Shown: positions 34,795 to 44,202, numbered from the stretch's first letter. The stretch: 64,000 bases of DNA from Rothia aerolata (GCF_014635585.1 NZ_BMDC01000002.1:124001-188000); one strand, 5' to 3'. Made by a program: numbers and translations. Notes: a model not told the origin generated them from the letters alone.

Positions 34795-35727
34795 ATGGTA
34801 GATAAAATTTACTCTCTGTCAGTTGTCATTCCCTTTTATGGAGACCCTGCTGACACGTTTGTCCTGATTGAGCAGCTTAAAACCCAGCATTTCGAGGGCT
34901 CTCTAGAAATCATCGTCTCCGACGACGCCTCACCCACTCCCTTCCCCCAGATCGAGGGGGTCACCGTCGTCCGGCGCGATACCAACGGAGGTTTCGGCTC
35001 CAACGTCAACACCGGCGTCGCAGCAGCAACCGGTGAGTGGGTTCTCATCCTCAACAGCGACCTCACCCTACCACCGAACTTCCTCACCAACATACTCGCC
35101 GCAGCCCGCGAAGAAAAAAACGTAGCCGGCGGCCGCGGCGTCCTCATCTCGCCCCAGGTGACCGGCCATAGAGGAGAATCCCAGTGGGTTGGCCGCAACT
35201 TTCCCAAGACCCGCCACCACGCCTGGGAATGGTTTACTCCCGCAGCCCGCCTTCGCCCCACTAAACTCTGGCACGCGATGGTAGGCCACGACCTCACCTG
35301 TACCACCGGCAAAAGATCCGAACCCGACTGGCTCATGGGCGCCTGCATGATGCTCCTCCGTGAAGATTACACGGCAGTGGGCGGTATGGACGAGCGCTTC
35401 TTCATGAACAGCGAAGAAATCGATCTGCAACGCCGTCTGGCAGATCGCGGCGTCACTCGTGTTTTCCGCGGTGAGATTGTTGTTGAACATGTTGGCGGCG
35501 GTTCCTCAGGCGCCACAGCCCAACGCCGCCAATGGGTACTTGACTCCCGCTTCATCTATAACGCTAAATGGAATGAAGGTAGGCACCTGGCCACCGCCCT
35601 GCGGGCAGTCAGTTACGCCAACTTTGCCTTCAACTCCCTGCGGGCACTGCGTAACAAGGACGTGGCGCCCCGCCCGATTCTGCGTGAAGAACTGGCTTAT
35701 ATCAAGAAAGCAGAGCACAAAAAATAA
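34795..35727 (+). CDS. GT2-family glycosyltransferase
   Basis: The 310-aa GT-A protein starts SLSVVIPFYGDPADTFVLI and shows IIVSDDASPTPF, NGGFGSNVNTGVAAATGEWVLILNSDL with the DxD-like acidic pair, and a later LMGACMMLLREDYTAVGGMDE with the acceptor loop. It has no membrane span, so it acts on the cytoplasmic side. It abuts the next gene (stop 35727, start 35728). Composition changes from AT-rich to GC-rich within the first 100 bp of this gene. Confidence 0.88.
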   Translation: MVDKIYSLSVVIPFYGDPADTFVLIEQLKTQHFEGSLEIIVSDDASPTPFPQIEGVTVVRRDTNGGFGSNVNTGVAAATGEWVLILNSDLTLPPNFLTNILAAAREEKNVAGGRGVLISPQVTGHRGESQWVGRNFPKTRHHAWEWFTPAARLRPTKLWHAMVGHDLTCTTGKRSEPDWLMGACMMLLREDYTAVGGMDERFFMNSEEIDLQRRLADRGVTRVFRGEIVVEHVGGGSSGATAQRRQWVLDSRFIYNAKWNEGRHLATALRAVSYANFAFNSLRALRNKDVAPRPILREELAYIKKAEHKK

Positions 35728-36735
35728 ATGGCCGAAAGACTCCTCATCATCAGCCCTGCCTTTCACGGCTACTGTTTTTCCATAGCCGACGGCTTTACCC
35801 AGCTCGGCTACGAAGTCACCGTGCACCGCTACGACGCTTTCGACACTATCAAAGACAAATTGCGGAATAAGGCCCTCTACGAGCTGCCCTCAAAAGTTGG
35901 TTTCGACGGTCAAAAGGCAGCCGAGAAAGCTGCTACGGCCAAGGCCCTGCAGGTGCTGAACCAGGTCAAGCCCGATAAGCTCATTGTGATTAAGGGCGAC
36001 ACCCTGAACGAGAACTTTTGGCAGGCGGTGCGAGAGAGAAAGATCCCCTACATTCTCTGGCTCTATGACGACCTTAAACGCCACCGCTACACCAGAGACT
36101 TTCTTCGAGAGCTCCCCACCGTAGTGAGCTATGCCCGCTCTGAAGCTGAAGAGTTTGCGGCAGAAGGCATCAACGCCCACTTCGTGGCCAACGGCTATGA
36201 CCCCAAGCTGGCTGAATTCCCCGCCACCCGCGTGCCCGAAATCGTCTTTGTGGGTTCTCGCTACGAGAACCGCGAGAAGATGATGCTGGCCCTCAAAGAG
36301 GCCGGTGTGCCGGTGAGGGTTTTTGGGCGTGGCTGGTCGCATCATCCCTTCGACCGTCTGCGCACCTGGGAGCTAAGGCGACCCGATTTGCCAGCCGAAC
36401 GAGATATTCCCCTCGCTGAGGCCTACCGGGTACAGGCCGCTGCCGCCGGTGCCCTGAACGTTCACGGACTGCAGGCAGGTCTTGCCATGCGTACCTTTGA
36501 GGTTCCCGGTATGAACGGCTTGCAACTGATTGACCGGCCCGATGTGGAGGAGTTCTACGAGATCGGTACTGAGGTTCTGCTCTACCGGAGCACCGAAGAA
36601 CTTATTGAGCTCTGCCAGCGCATTGTCGCTGACCCCTCGTGGAGCGACTCCATTCGAGCCGCCGGTCTATCCCGCAGCCAGGCAGAACATACCTTTTTCC
36701 ACCGCGCACAGAAAATGGATACCCTATGGGTCTAA
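35728..36735 (+). CDS. CgeB-like glycosyltransferase (GT-B fold)
   Basis: The 335-aa protein begins immediately after the GT2 stop. It has an N-terminal Rossmann-like start (LLIISPAFHGYCFSIADGF), ILWLYDDLKRHR, and a C-terminal region with VFVGSRYENREKMMLAL, AAGALNVHGLQAGLAMRTFEVPG and LIDRPDVEEFYEIG, as in glycosyltransferases of the CgeB/spore-maturation type with group 1-like catalytic acids. No signal peptide is present. Its end overlaps the next gene by 10 bp. Confidence 0.78.
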   Translation: MAERLLIISPAFHGYCFSIADGFTQLGYEVTVHRYDAFDTIKDKLRNKALYELPSKVGFDGQKAAEKAATAKALQVLNQVKPDKLIVIKGDTLNENFWQAVRERKIPYILWLYDDLKRHRYTRDFLRELPTVVSYARSEAEEFAAEGINAHFVANGYDPKLAEFPATRVPEIVFVGSRYENREKMMLALKEAGVPVRVFGRGWSHHPFDRLRTWELRRPDLPAERDIPLAEAYRVQAAAAGALNVHGLQAGLAMRTFEVPGMNGLQLIDRPDVEEFYEIGTEVLLYRSTEELIELCQRIVADPSWSDSIRAAGLSRSQAEHTFFHRAQKMDTLWV

Positions 36736-37811
36736 GATTCCCCGAAGATCTTGAAGCCTGGCAGAAGTGGCAGTTAACCAGTAAACCCGAGCGCAGGGTC
36801 AAAGAGGCCCTGAAAGGCCTGCCCAATCTGGTGCCAGCTGCCCGGGGCGGTCACAAAGGAAACACGACTTCTGCCCAGCCTCTGACCGGCATTCTTCACA
36901 CCCGCGGGCAGAACCCGACCCTGCTGGTAGCCCTTGACTCGACCTCACCGACCTCGCTGAAGTCTTTGGTGCGCCCCCTGAAATTTATGGAAGACACCTC
37001 GGTAGCTGTGTGGGCTCCTGACGATGTCAGCGAGCTGCTTCCCGGTACCGGCTGGACTATTCAGGCTCACGACGAAGATGGGCTGGCTGCTGAACTTCCC
37101 CACCTTAAAGCTGTCATGGCGCTGGGCCACTACATGGCCTGGGGCGCTTCAGCTTTTACGCTCTCCCAGCGCACCGGTGCCGCTTTTATCACCGTTCAGC
37201 ACGGGTTGCATACCCCCTACGCGCCACCGCTTGCTCCCGGTACCCACCTGCTGGCCTTTAGCCGGGCTGATGCCGATTTCTGGATTTCAGGTCGCACCGA
37301 TGTAACCTTCGATGTGGTCGGCTCTCAGCTCTTCTGGGAGGCAGCACAAAATCCCCGCCTTGAGGAAGGCGCAGCAGAGTACCCTCCCATTTTCCTCGGC
37401 CAAATGCACGGAGCCGAGCTACCCCGGGCGTCCTTTGCTAGAACCAGCATAAAGTTCACCCTCGACAACAAGGCCATTTACCGCCCCCACCCCAGCGAAA
37501 TAGATAGACTTTCCCGCTTAACCCATACTCTTATGGGTAAACTGGGCGTTGAGATTGATCGTTCGCAGCACCCCCTCAATCAGGTTAATCACCCGGTGGT
37601 GTCGATTTTCTCAACTGGCGTGTTAGAAGCTGCCCTGCGCGGAGTCCCCGCCTGGGTCTATCACACTAACCCTCCCGCCTGGCTCACCGAGTTTTGGGAA
37701 CGCTACGGTATGAACCAGTGGGGGAGCGAGCCTACCCCTGCCCCGCAGGTACCCGAGAAGGAGCCTGCCCGACAGATAGCTGAATATCTCACTCGACTAT
37801 TGGAGAACTAA
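36726..37811 (+). CDS. GT-B protein with HP motif, capsule glycosyltransferase/polymerase-like
   Basis: The 361-aa protein (ATG 36726, overlapping the previous gene by 10 bp) is not a well-known family. Features seen: TVQHGLHTPYAPP (about residue 156), YRPHPSE (about 250) and SIFSTGVLEAALRGVPAWVY (about 293). An HP pair followed by an S-rich, Glu-containing motif is the pattern of polysialyltransferase-like and CDP-glycerol-type GT-B enzymes, in which it binds a CMP-linked donor. Directly downstream are neuA- and neuB-type genes, so a CMP-nonulosonate transferase is an attractive but unproven role. Confidence 0.55.
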   Translation: MGLRFPEDLEAWQKWQLTSKPERRVKEALKGLPNLVPAARGGHKGNTTSAQPLTGILHTRGQNPTLLVALDSTSPTSLKSLVRPLKFMEDTSVAVWAPDDVSELLPGTGWTIQAHDEDGLAAELPHLKAVMALGHYMAWGASAFTLSQRTGAAFITVQHGLHTPYAPPLAPGTHLLAFSRADADFWISGRTDVTFDVVGSQLFWEAAQNPRLEEGAAEYPPIFLGQMHGAELPRASFARTSIKFTLDNKAIYRPHPSEIDRLSRLTHTLMGKLGVEIDRSQHPLNQVNHPVVSIFSTGVLEAALRGVPAWVYHTNPPAWLTEFWERYGMNQWGSEPTPAPQVPEKEPARQIAEYLTRLLEN

Positions 37812-37815
37812 GACG

Positions 37816-38538
37816 ATGCGCATTCTTTGCGTGATACCCGTTCGCGGCGGGTCTAAGGGAATACCCCGTAAAAATCTCAAACCCATTGCAGGTAAACCCC
37901 TGGTGGCCTGGACCATCGAGCAGGCTCTAGCTGCCAAGGCTGCACTGGCCGGAGAACATCGGGTAGACGTGCTGGTCTCCACCGACGACGCTGAGCTGGC
38001 AGAGATCGCGCGGGAGTTTGGGGCTGAAGTTCCCTTTATGCGCCCTGCCCATCTAGCTGAAGATACGACAGCCACCGAGCCGGTGGTTGAACACGCCATC
38101 GACTTTTACACTCAGGCAGGTCAGCGCCCCGACGCCGTCATGCTCCTGCAGGCCACCAGCCCCGTGCGCCTACCCGGAACCCTGGAACGGGCTATCCGCC
38201 AGTTCGCCGCGTCTGATGCGGACTCTATGGTGGGGGTTGTTCCTATCGGCCCCTTCATCTGGGCCGCCACCGAGCCGCCGACCGCCCAGTACGAGGTCAT
38301 GGCCAGGCCCCGCCGTCAGGAGCTAACCCGCGAGACCTTCCGCTACCGCGAGAACGGCTCCCTCTACATCACCACCACCGAGCTCTACGAAACCCTGCAC
38401 AACCGTCTCGGCGGGAAAATTGAGCTCTTCATGCTCGATGAGGTTGAAGGCGTAGACATTGACGCCCTGATTGATTTTGCCGTGGCTGAACACCAGCTTC
38501 AGGCAACACTGGCAAATTTAGAGAAGGCAGAAAGCTAG
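37816..38538 (+). CDS. neuA: CMP-N-acylneuraminate cytidylyltransferase-like
   Basis: This enzyme activates sialic-acid-type nonulosonates with CTP to give the CMP-sugar donor. The 240-aa sequence opens with the family signature VIPVRGGSKGIPRKNLKPIAGKPL (blocks VIPVRGGSKGIPRKNLKPIA and GKPLVAWTIEQAL), and has VLVSTDDAELAEIA, LLQATSPVRLPGTLERAI and a C-terminal FRYRENGSLYIT. It is 4 bp after the previous stop and 4 bp before the neuB fusion. Related sugars such as legionaminic or pseudaminic acid are possible; the exact sugar cannot be decided. Confidence 0.9.
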   Translation: MRILCVIPVRGGSKGIPRKNLKPIAGKPLVAWTIEQALAAKAALAGEHRVDVLVSTDDAELAEIAREFGAEVPFMRPAHLAEDTTATEPVVEHAIDFYTQAGQRPDAVMLLQATSPVRLPGTLERAIRQFAASDADSMVGVVPIGPFIWAATEPPTAQYEVMARPRRQELTRETFRYRENGSLYITTTELYETLHNRLGGKIELFMLDEVEGVDIDALIDFAVAEHQLQATLANLEKAES

Positions 38539-38542
38539 AAGC

Positions 38543-40786
38543 ATGATTATCGAACGGAATATCACTCCCTACATTGTTTTCTCTGAAGACCCGGTTCTCA
38601 CCGCCCTGCAGAAAATTTCGGCTAACGGCCAGCGCATTATCTTCTTGGTTAACGAATCAGGTATTTTGCAGGGGTCGCTCTCTGACGGCGACTTCCGACG
38701 CTGGTTGATTGCCAACCCGGCGGCCTCTCTGGAAACTAGTGCGCAGGACGTCGCTAACCGGGCTGTGAGAACAGCCCCCTTTGGGGCGGAGCCGGCTGAG
38801 CTGCAAAACCACTTTGCCAAGGGCATCAACCACTTGCCTCTCATCGATGAGCGCGGCCACCTGATGGCCATTGCTATGGATGAGCAGAACGTGCTACGGA
38901 TTGGCCGCACCGAGATTACCGAGGACTCACCGGCCTTTATCATCGCTGAAATCGGTAACAACCACCAGGGCGATGTTGACCTTGCCAAGCGTCTGGTTGA
39001 CCTGGCTGTTGAGACCGGGGCCGATGCCGTGAAATTCCAGTTGCGCGATATGGATGCCCTCTACCGGCAGAAGGGCTCGACCTCAGCCGGTGAGGATTTG
39101 GGCGTGCAGTACACTCTGGATTTGCTCTCCCGTTTCTCTCTCACTGTTGACCAGATGTACGAGGTCTTCGACCACGTCAAACAGCACGATATGGACATCT
39201 TGTGCACCCCCTGGGATGGCCCCTCGGTACAGGCCCTGGTGGACTACGGCGTGCAGGGGCTTAAGGTGGCTTCGGCTGACCTGACCAACCACGAGTTGCT
39301 GCGTGATATGGCCTCTCGGAGCCTGCCCATGCTGGTTTCCACCGGTATGTCCCGTGAAGAAGAAATCCGGGAGTCGGTGAACCTGCTGCGTTCCGCTGGT
39401 GCCTCCTATGCCCTGCTCCAGTGCCAGTCCACCTACCCGGCCCCCTTCAAAGACGTTAACCTGGCCTACATGGACCGCCTGGCTGAGATTGGCCAGTGCC
39501 TGGTGGGTTACTCGGGCCACGAGCGCGGTTATCACGTGCCTATTGCAGCGGTTGCCCGCGGGGCCAAAATTATTGAAAAGCACTTCACCGTTGATAAGAC
39601 CCTGGAGGGTAACGACCACACCGTCTCCCTGCTACCCGAGGAATTCAAGGCCATGGTGGCCCAGATTCGTGAGGTAGAAGAGGCCATCGGCACCGCGGCA
39701 CCTCGTGAGGTTTCGACCGGTGAGCTCATGAACCGCGTGAATCTGGCTAAGTCCCTGGTGGCTACCCGCACCATCGCCAAGGGCGAGGTGGTGACCGAGG
39801 ACGACGTTGAGGTAAAGTCTCCGGGGCGCGGTCTGCAACCTAACTATCTGCCCCAACTCCTGGGCCGCACTATGGCCCGCGAGGTTCAAGCAGGAACCTT
39901 CTTCTTCGAGGGTGACCTCAAAGACGATCTGGTGACCCGTCGCGACTTTAAGTTTGACCGCCCCTGGGGCCTGCCCGTTCGCTACCACGACTACAAGCCC
40001 CTCATCGAAGAGGCTAAGCCCGACTTTCTGGAATTCCACTTCTCCTACAAGGATCTTGAAGTTAACATCGACGAGGTCTTTGACCGCAAGCTGGACATGT
40101 CCTTTACCACCCATCTGCCCGACCTCTTCGCCGGTGACTTCCTGGTAGACCTAGCCTCTCGGAACCAAGAGGTTTGGGAGCGCTCCATTGCCGAAGTGCA
40201 GCGCACCATCGACATTACCCGCGATTTGACCCGCTACTTCACCGTGGATGACGACCCGGTGATGGTGGTGACCATGGGCGGTTTTACCAAGGACGGTCAC
40301 ATTGCACCTGCCGCTCGCGCCGACAAATACGAGCGCATCGGCGAGGCCCTGGAAAAACTGGATACCTCAGGCGTGCGCATTGCGGCCCAGACTCTGCCGC
40401 CCTACCCCTGGCTCATGGGCGGGCAACAGTACCACAACCTCTTCCTTGACCCCAAGGACACCGCTGAATTTTCAGATACCTACAATACCGCCCTCTGTCT
40501 GGATATCTCCCACACCGTGCTGGCGGCTAACTTCCTCAAGATTCCGCTCTCTGAGGCCGTTGAGCTACTGGCCCCCCGCTCGATTCACCTGCATCTGGTC
40601 GATGGTATCGGTGTGGACGGCGAAGGCGTGCAGGTCGGTGAAGGCGACGTCGATTGGGCGGCCTTGGGCAAGCAACTACGGGAGCTGACCCCGCACTCCT
40701 CCTTCATTCCCGAAATCTGGCAGGGCCACGTCAACAACGGCGAAGGCTTCTTCACCGCTCTCGATCGGCTCGAAAAGTGGTTGTAG
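38543..40786 (+). CDS. neuB: CBS - nonulosonate synthase (NeuB) - SAF - TIM-barrel fusion
   Basis: NeuB condenses phosphoenolpyruvate with an N-acylmannosamine-type sugar to form a nonulosonic acid. This 747-aa protein is twice the usual length (about 350). Domains in order: tandem CBS repeats (residues about 10-115), NeuB barrel starting FIIAEIGNNHQGDVDLAKRL (about 130-370) with VGYSGHERGYHVPIAAVARG and KHFTVDKTLEGNDHTVSL, a SAF/antifreeze-like domain (395-465, ending LLGRTMAREVQAG), and a C-terminal sugar-isomerase/AP-endonuclease-type TIM barrel (475-747) with LCLDISHTVLAANF and IHLHLVDGIG. The last domain may supply or modify the substrate. No separate NeuC epimerase is seen in the window. 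Confidence 0.88.
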   Translation: MIIERNITPYIVFSEDPVLTALQKISANGQRIIFLVNESGILQGSLSDGDFRRWLIANPAASLETSAQDVANRAVRTAPFGAEPAELQNHFAKGINHLPLIDERGHLMAIAMDEQNVLRIGRTEITEDSPAFIIAEIGNNHQGDVDLAKRLVDLAVETGADAVKFQLRDMDALYRQKGSTSAGEDLGVQYTLDLLSRFSLTVDQMYEVFDHVKQHDMDILCTPWDGPSVQALVDYGVQGLKVASADLTNHELLRDMASRSLPMLVSTGMSREEEIRESVNLLRSAGASYALLQCQSTYPAPFKDVNLAYMDRLAEIGQCLVGYSGHERGYHVPIAAVARGAKIIEKHFTVDKTLEGNDHTVSLLPEEFKAMVAQIREVEEAIGTAAPREVSTGELMNRVNLAKSLVATRTIAKGEVVTEDDVEVKSPGRGLQPNYLPQLLGRTMAREVQAGTFFFEGDLKDDLVTRRDFKFDRPWGLPVRYHDYKPLIEEAKPDFLEFHFSYKDLEVNIDEVFDRKLDMSFTTHLPDLFAGDFLVDLASRNQEVWERSIAEVQRTIDITRDLTRYFTVDDDPVMVVTMGGFTKDGHIAPAARADKYERIGEALEKLDTSGVRIAAQTLPPYPWLMGGQQYHNLFLDPKDTAEFSDTYNTALCLDISHTVLAANFLKIPLSEAVELLAPRSIHLHLVDGIGVDGEGVQVGEGDVDWAALGKQLRELTPHSSFIPEIWQGHVNNGEGFFTALDRLEKWL

Positions 40787-41901
40787 ACCAGAACCAACCG
40801 GTAGCTCTGCACTGCGTACCCGTTCCAGACTTCGGCGGCGTAGCCCGACACATCAGTGATCTCGCTGAGGTCGGGATTCCCGGCTACCGTCTGGTTGTGC
40901 TCTGCCCGCCCGGAGCCCTCTCTGCTTGCTTGAAAGAGCTGGGAGCAGAGGTGCTTGAGGCGAACTTCGGCACCCAAGCCGGCTTCGCGGCATCCTGCAA
41001 GACTCTCAACCGGGCTATCGACGAGCTACAACCCGCCATCGTCCACACTCACCTGGCCTACGCAGACGTGGTGGGAGCCGCCGTCCTCACCCTGCGCAAA
41101 GGGCGCAGACTCACCCGGCGCACTACCCCTCTTCCCCGCCTCTTCACCAGCGAACACGGTATCGCGGGGAATGACGCCGTCTACCATGGCTCCACCTGGC
41201 GTTCGCGCCTGATGGAGACCGTGCACCGGGTGCGATTGTGGGCCACCGACGGCAAAATTGCCGTCTCTCGTTCTACCGCGGAACAGATGCGGCGTAAGTG
41301 GGGCGCTCGCGGGGTAGCGGTGGTCTATAACGGGCTGGACGTCGCCGCGACGGCTTCTGCTGTTGAGGCTGCTCGGGTGCCTGCGGCTCCGGACAGTCTG
41401 CGGATTCTTTCGCTCTCCCGTCTGGCGCCCGAGAAAGGGCTAGACGTGCTCATCGATGCGTTTGCGCTGGTGCGCCAGCAAGCACCCGGTGCGACTCTTG
41501 AAATTGCTGGCTCCGGGGAGCTGAAAGAGGACTTAGCAGACCAGGCGACCAGTCTGGGGCTGGGGGAGTCGGTGACTTTCCCCGGTTTTGTTGACCCGAT
41601 TGAAGCTATGGGCCGGGCAGATGTGCTGGTGCAGCTCTCGGTCTGGGAAAACTGCTCTTACACCCTGCTCGATGCCAAGGCAGCCGGCCTGGCAGTGGTT
41701 GCTACCGCTGTGGGCGGCAACCCCGAAATCCTCTCGGAGGAGGAATTGGTACCGTCTCTGGCGCAACTGGACCGGCAGGCTGCGGTAGATGCTGTGGCCG
41801 AGAGAATTTTGCGGGTTCAGAATGCACCTGCCCCCTTTAGCTGGGCCGGTAAAAAACAGATGGGGCAGCAACTGGTAGACCTCTATAAGAAGGTGGGCTG
41901 A
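40777..41901 (+). CDS. GT4-family glycosyltransferase
   Basis: GTG 40777 overlaps the neuB stop by 10 bp and is preferred to the upstream in-frame codons, which are inside neuB. The 374-aa protein has the N-terminal FGGVARHISDLAEVGIPGYRL, IVHTHLAYADVVGAA, a C-terminal donor domain with ILSLSRLAPEKGLDVLIDAF, VTFPGFVDPIEAMGRADVLV and ENCSYTLLDAKAAGLAVVAT. This is a retaining GT-B enzyme. It sits between neuB and the Wzy-like gene, 1 bp before the latter. Confidence 0.88.
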   Translation: MVVDQNQPVALHCVPVPDFGGVARHISDLAEVGIPGYRLVVLCPPGALSACLKELGAEVLEANFGTQAGFAASCKTLNRAIDELQPAIVHTHLAYADVVGAAVLTLRKGRRLTRRTTPLPRLFTSEHGIAGNDAVYHGSTWRSRLMETVHRVRLWATDGKIAVSRSTAEQMRRKWGARGVAVVYNGLDVAATASAVEAARVPAAPDSLRILSLSRLAPEKGLDVLIDAFALVRQQAPGATLEIAGSGELKEDLADQATSLGLGESVTFPGFVDPIEAMGRADVLVQLSVWENCSYTLLDAKAAGLAVVATAVGGNPEILSEEELVPSLAQLDRQAAVDAVAERILRVQNAPAPFSWAGKKQMGQQLVDLYKKVG

Positions 41902-41902
41902 T

Positions 41903-43150
41903 ATGGCTGTTCTTGGTGTGTCTGATCAAGGCAAGCTGACACTGGGCAAGCGAACTCTGGGAGATCTGGCGAAGGATGCCGGAAGCCAGGCTAAGGTGCA
42001 GGTCTCGCAGATTCGTCTGCTCGACTTCCTCATGTTTGCCTCGCTTATCTACGGTGAGCCTGTGCCCGGAGTCGGACTACCCTTCAACCAGCTCATGCTC
42101 TTTGTGATTGTGGCCTATGCCCTGACGAAAAAGGCAACCTTTTCCCTGGGCAAGTGGTCGTATCTCTTTATGCTCCTGTGGGGAGCCCTGGTCTATGTTG
42201 GTGTAATTTCGGTTTTTGCCGATCCCAGCGAATACGCAGGAGACTGGACCCGCCGACTGATACGACTTGTTGCGACAACCCTTCTGATCTATGTGATAGC
42301 GGTTGGTCAGATACACCTGCGTTCTGCGATTTTGGGCTTTGCAACCGCTCTGGTTGTCAACGCCGGGCTCTTCTTTGCGGGGCTCGCCCCCGATACCTAC
42401 GGTGGCTACCTCACCGGTTATCTCGGTGATAAGAACTACGCGGGCCTGGTACACGCGCTGTTTGCTCTGCTGGTGATGACCGCCTTCACCAAACGCTGGC
42501 AGCAGGTTCTTGTTTTTCTTGTATCGTGCGGTTTGCTGTGGACGACGGGTTCGCGAACTTCTCTTGCGGCTTTGGCTTTCGCCTACCTGTGGATTCTGGT
42601 TGCCCCCCGGCTGGTTCCGGTTGCCAAGGTCGCCCTGTTGGGCGTGTTCTGGTGGCTTCTGAACTTTATTACCGAGGATTATTCTCAGGCAGAGGTTTTT
42701 GGCGACCGCGAGGGAACTGACCTGCTCCGCCAGCGTATTGATGATATGTCGTGGGCTAAGGTGCAGCAGACCGGCTTCTTTGGTCAGGGACTGGGCGAGG
42801 CCTATGTCTATGATGCTGATGCCAACCGAACCTGGTTCTTCCATAATTCCTACTGGTCAGCTTTTGTTGAGGGTGGTTGGCTCTGGGCGATTGTTCTTGC
42901 TGCTGTTACTTTGCTGGTGGCGGTTCGTCCTCTTGCCAAGAATAGGGGCTGGAGCAAGTACCAGGTCATCGCTCAGGGAATCGGCATTGCTCTTCTGATT
43001 TGTGCTCTGCGCCTGGGCGAGGTTTTCTACACCCTGCCCTGGGGTATCTGCATGGGCTTCGTGTTGCGTTCCTGGGTCGTGCGCTTACGCGAGAATGAGT
43101 CGGTTGAGACCTTTGAGTATGACAGCTTACTGAAAGAAAAAAGGTTTTAA
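41903..43150 (+). CDS. O-antigen polymerase/ligase-like membrane protein (Wzy)
   Basis: The 415-aa protein has about ten hydrophobic segments and a long outer loop (about residues 255-310, including DYSQAEVFGDREGTDLLRQR and GQGLGEAYVYDADANRTW), with the Wzy-C pattern HNSYWSAFVEGG after it. Wzy enzymes join repeat units on the outer face of the membrane. The start ATG 41903 is 1 bp after the preceding stop. It is one of two such proteins in the window (the other at 62837-64000), so two polymers may be made. Confidence 0.8.
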   Translation: MAVLGVSDQGKLTLGKRTLGDLAKDAGSQAKVQVSQIRLLDFLMFASLIYGEPVPGVGLPFNQLMLFVIVAYALTKKATFSLGKWSYLFMLLWGALVYVGVISVFADPSEYAGDWTRRLIRLVATTLLIYVIAVGQIHLRSAILGFATALVVNAGLFFAGLAPDTYGGYLTGYLGDKNYAGLVHALFALLVMTAFTKRWQQVLVFLVSCGLLWTTGSRTSLAALAFAYLWILVAPRLVPVAKVALLGVFWWLLNFITEDYSQAEVFGDREGTDLLRQRIDDMSWAKVQQTGFFGQGLGEAYVYDADANRTWFFHNSYWSAFVEGGWLWAIVLAAVTLLVAVRPLAKNRGWSKYQVIAQGIGIALLICALRLGEVFYTLPWGICMGFVLRSWVVRLRENESVETFEYDSLLKEKRF

Positions 43151-43152
43151 TC

Positions 43153-44202
43153 ATGGATATTGCTATTGCAGCCAATAACGGCGAAATGGGCGGGGGAGAG
43201 GTCATGCTCCTTAACATTGCCCGTGCAGTACGTTCTCTGGGCCACAGGGTGACAATTGTCGGTCCCGAGGCTCCCTCTGAGGTAGTTGAAGCTGCCCAAG
43301 ATGAAGGTTTTGACACGGTCACGCTTCCGGCAACCAATCGTAAGGCCTACATGGCTCAGCTGAGGGTTTGGGATAAAAGTCGGCGCCGGGGAATTCTCTG
43401 GTGCAATGGTCTGATTCCCTCTCTTGCCACCGCCGGGCACAAGAACCGGATCGTTCATCTGCACCAGATCCCTGAAGGGGCACAGAAACTTGCGGCCACG
43501 TTAGCTCGCAGAGGCGCGCTCAAGACTCTTGTACCGAGCGATTTTATGGCAGACCAGATGTCGGATGCCGAGGTGTTTAATAATTGGGTTCCTGAGTATT
43601 CAAATTTGAAGGGAAGAGGCTCCACTGGTTCTGATACTTTTGTAGTTGGTTTTCTAGGGCGTATCTCTGAAATTAAAGGAACCGATTTACTTGCTGAGGC
43701 AATCTTCCAGCTGAACCAAACTCAAAGTAATCTGCGGTTTAAGCTGATGGTTGGTGGCGAAGCGCGATTCGTGAGCGGGGACATCCAGAGTCGGGTCAAC
43801 GCGGCACTTAATCTTTTGGGAGATTCGCTTGAAGTTCTTGGATGGGTTGATCCTCAGGAATTCTTTAACCGGGTTGACTGCGTTGTTATGCCTTCGCAGT
43901 GGGATGAACCCTTTGGCCTTGTGGCAGTCGAAGCCATGAGTGCCCGTAAACCTCTGGTGGTGACTCGCTCCGGTGCCCTGCCCTCAATCGTGGGCGATAG
44001 CTATCCCTGGATAGCTGAGAAGGGCAACGCGGAGAGCATTGCACAAGTTCTTCTGGCTCTTGCTCAAGAGACTAAAAAAACAGGAAACGATCTTGATGAA
44101 GTGTTATCAAGAAATTATTGGCGATGGTACGAAAACTTCTCACCCGAAGCTGGTAAAGCAAGACTAAGAGAGCTCTTGGAAGAAATTGATAATGAAGGCT
44201 GA
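43153..44202 (+). CDS. GT4-family glycosyltransferase
   Basis: The 349-aa GT-B protein begins with MDIAIAANNGEMGGGEVML, whose Gly-rich turn contacts the acceptor/donor, followed by NRIVHLHQIPEGAQKLA, VVGFLGRISEIKGTDLLAEA, LEVLGWVDPQEFFNRVDCV and the GT4 signature MPSQWDEPFGLVAVEAMSA with its EX7E acid. It starts 2 bp after the Wzy-like stop and overlaps the next gene by 11 bp. The middle third is AT-richer than the rest. Confidence 0.88.
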   Translation: MDIAIAANNGEMGGGEVMLLNIARAVRSLGHRVTIVGPEAPSEVVEAAQDEGFDTVTLPATNRKAYMAQLRVWDKSRRRGILWCNGLIPSLATAGHKNRIVHLHQIPEGAQKLAATLARRGALKTLVPSDFMADQMSDAEVFNNWVPEYSNLKGRGSTGSDTFVVGFLGRISEIKGTDLLAEAIFQLNQTQSNLRFKLMVGGEARFVSGDIQSRVNAALNLLGDSLEVLGWVDPQEFFNRVDCVVMPSQWDEPFGLVAVEAMSARKPLVVTRSGALPSIVGDSYPWIAEKGNAESIAQVLLALAQETKKTGNDLDEVLSRNYWRWYENFSPEAGKARLRELLEEIDNEG

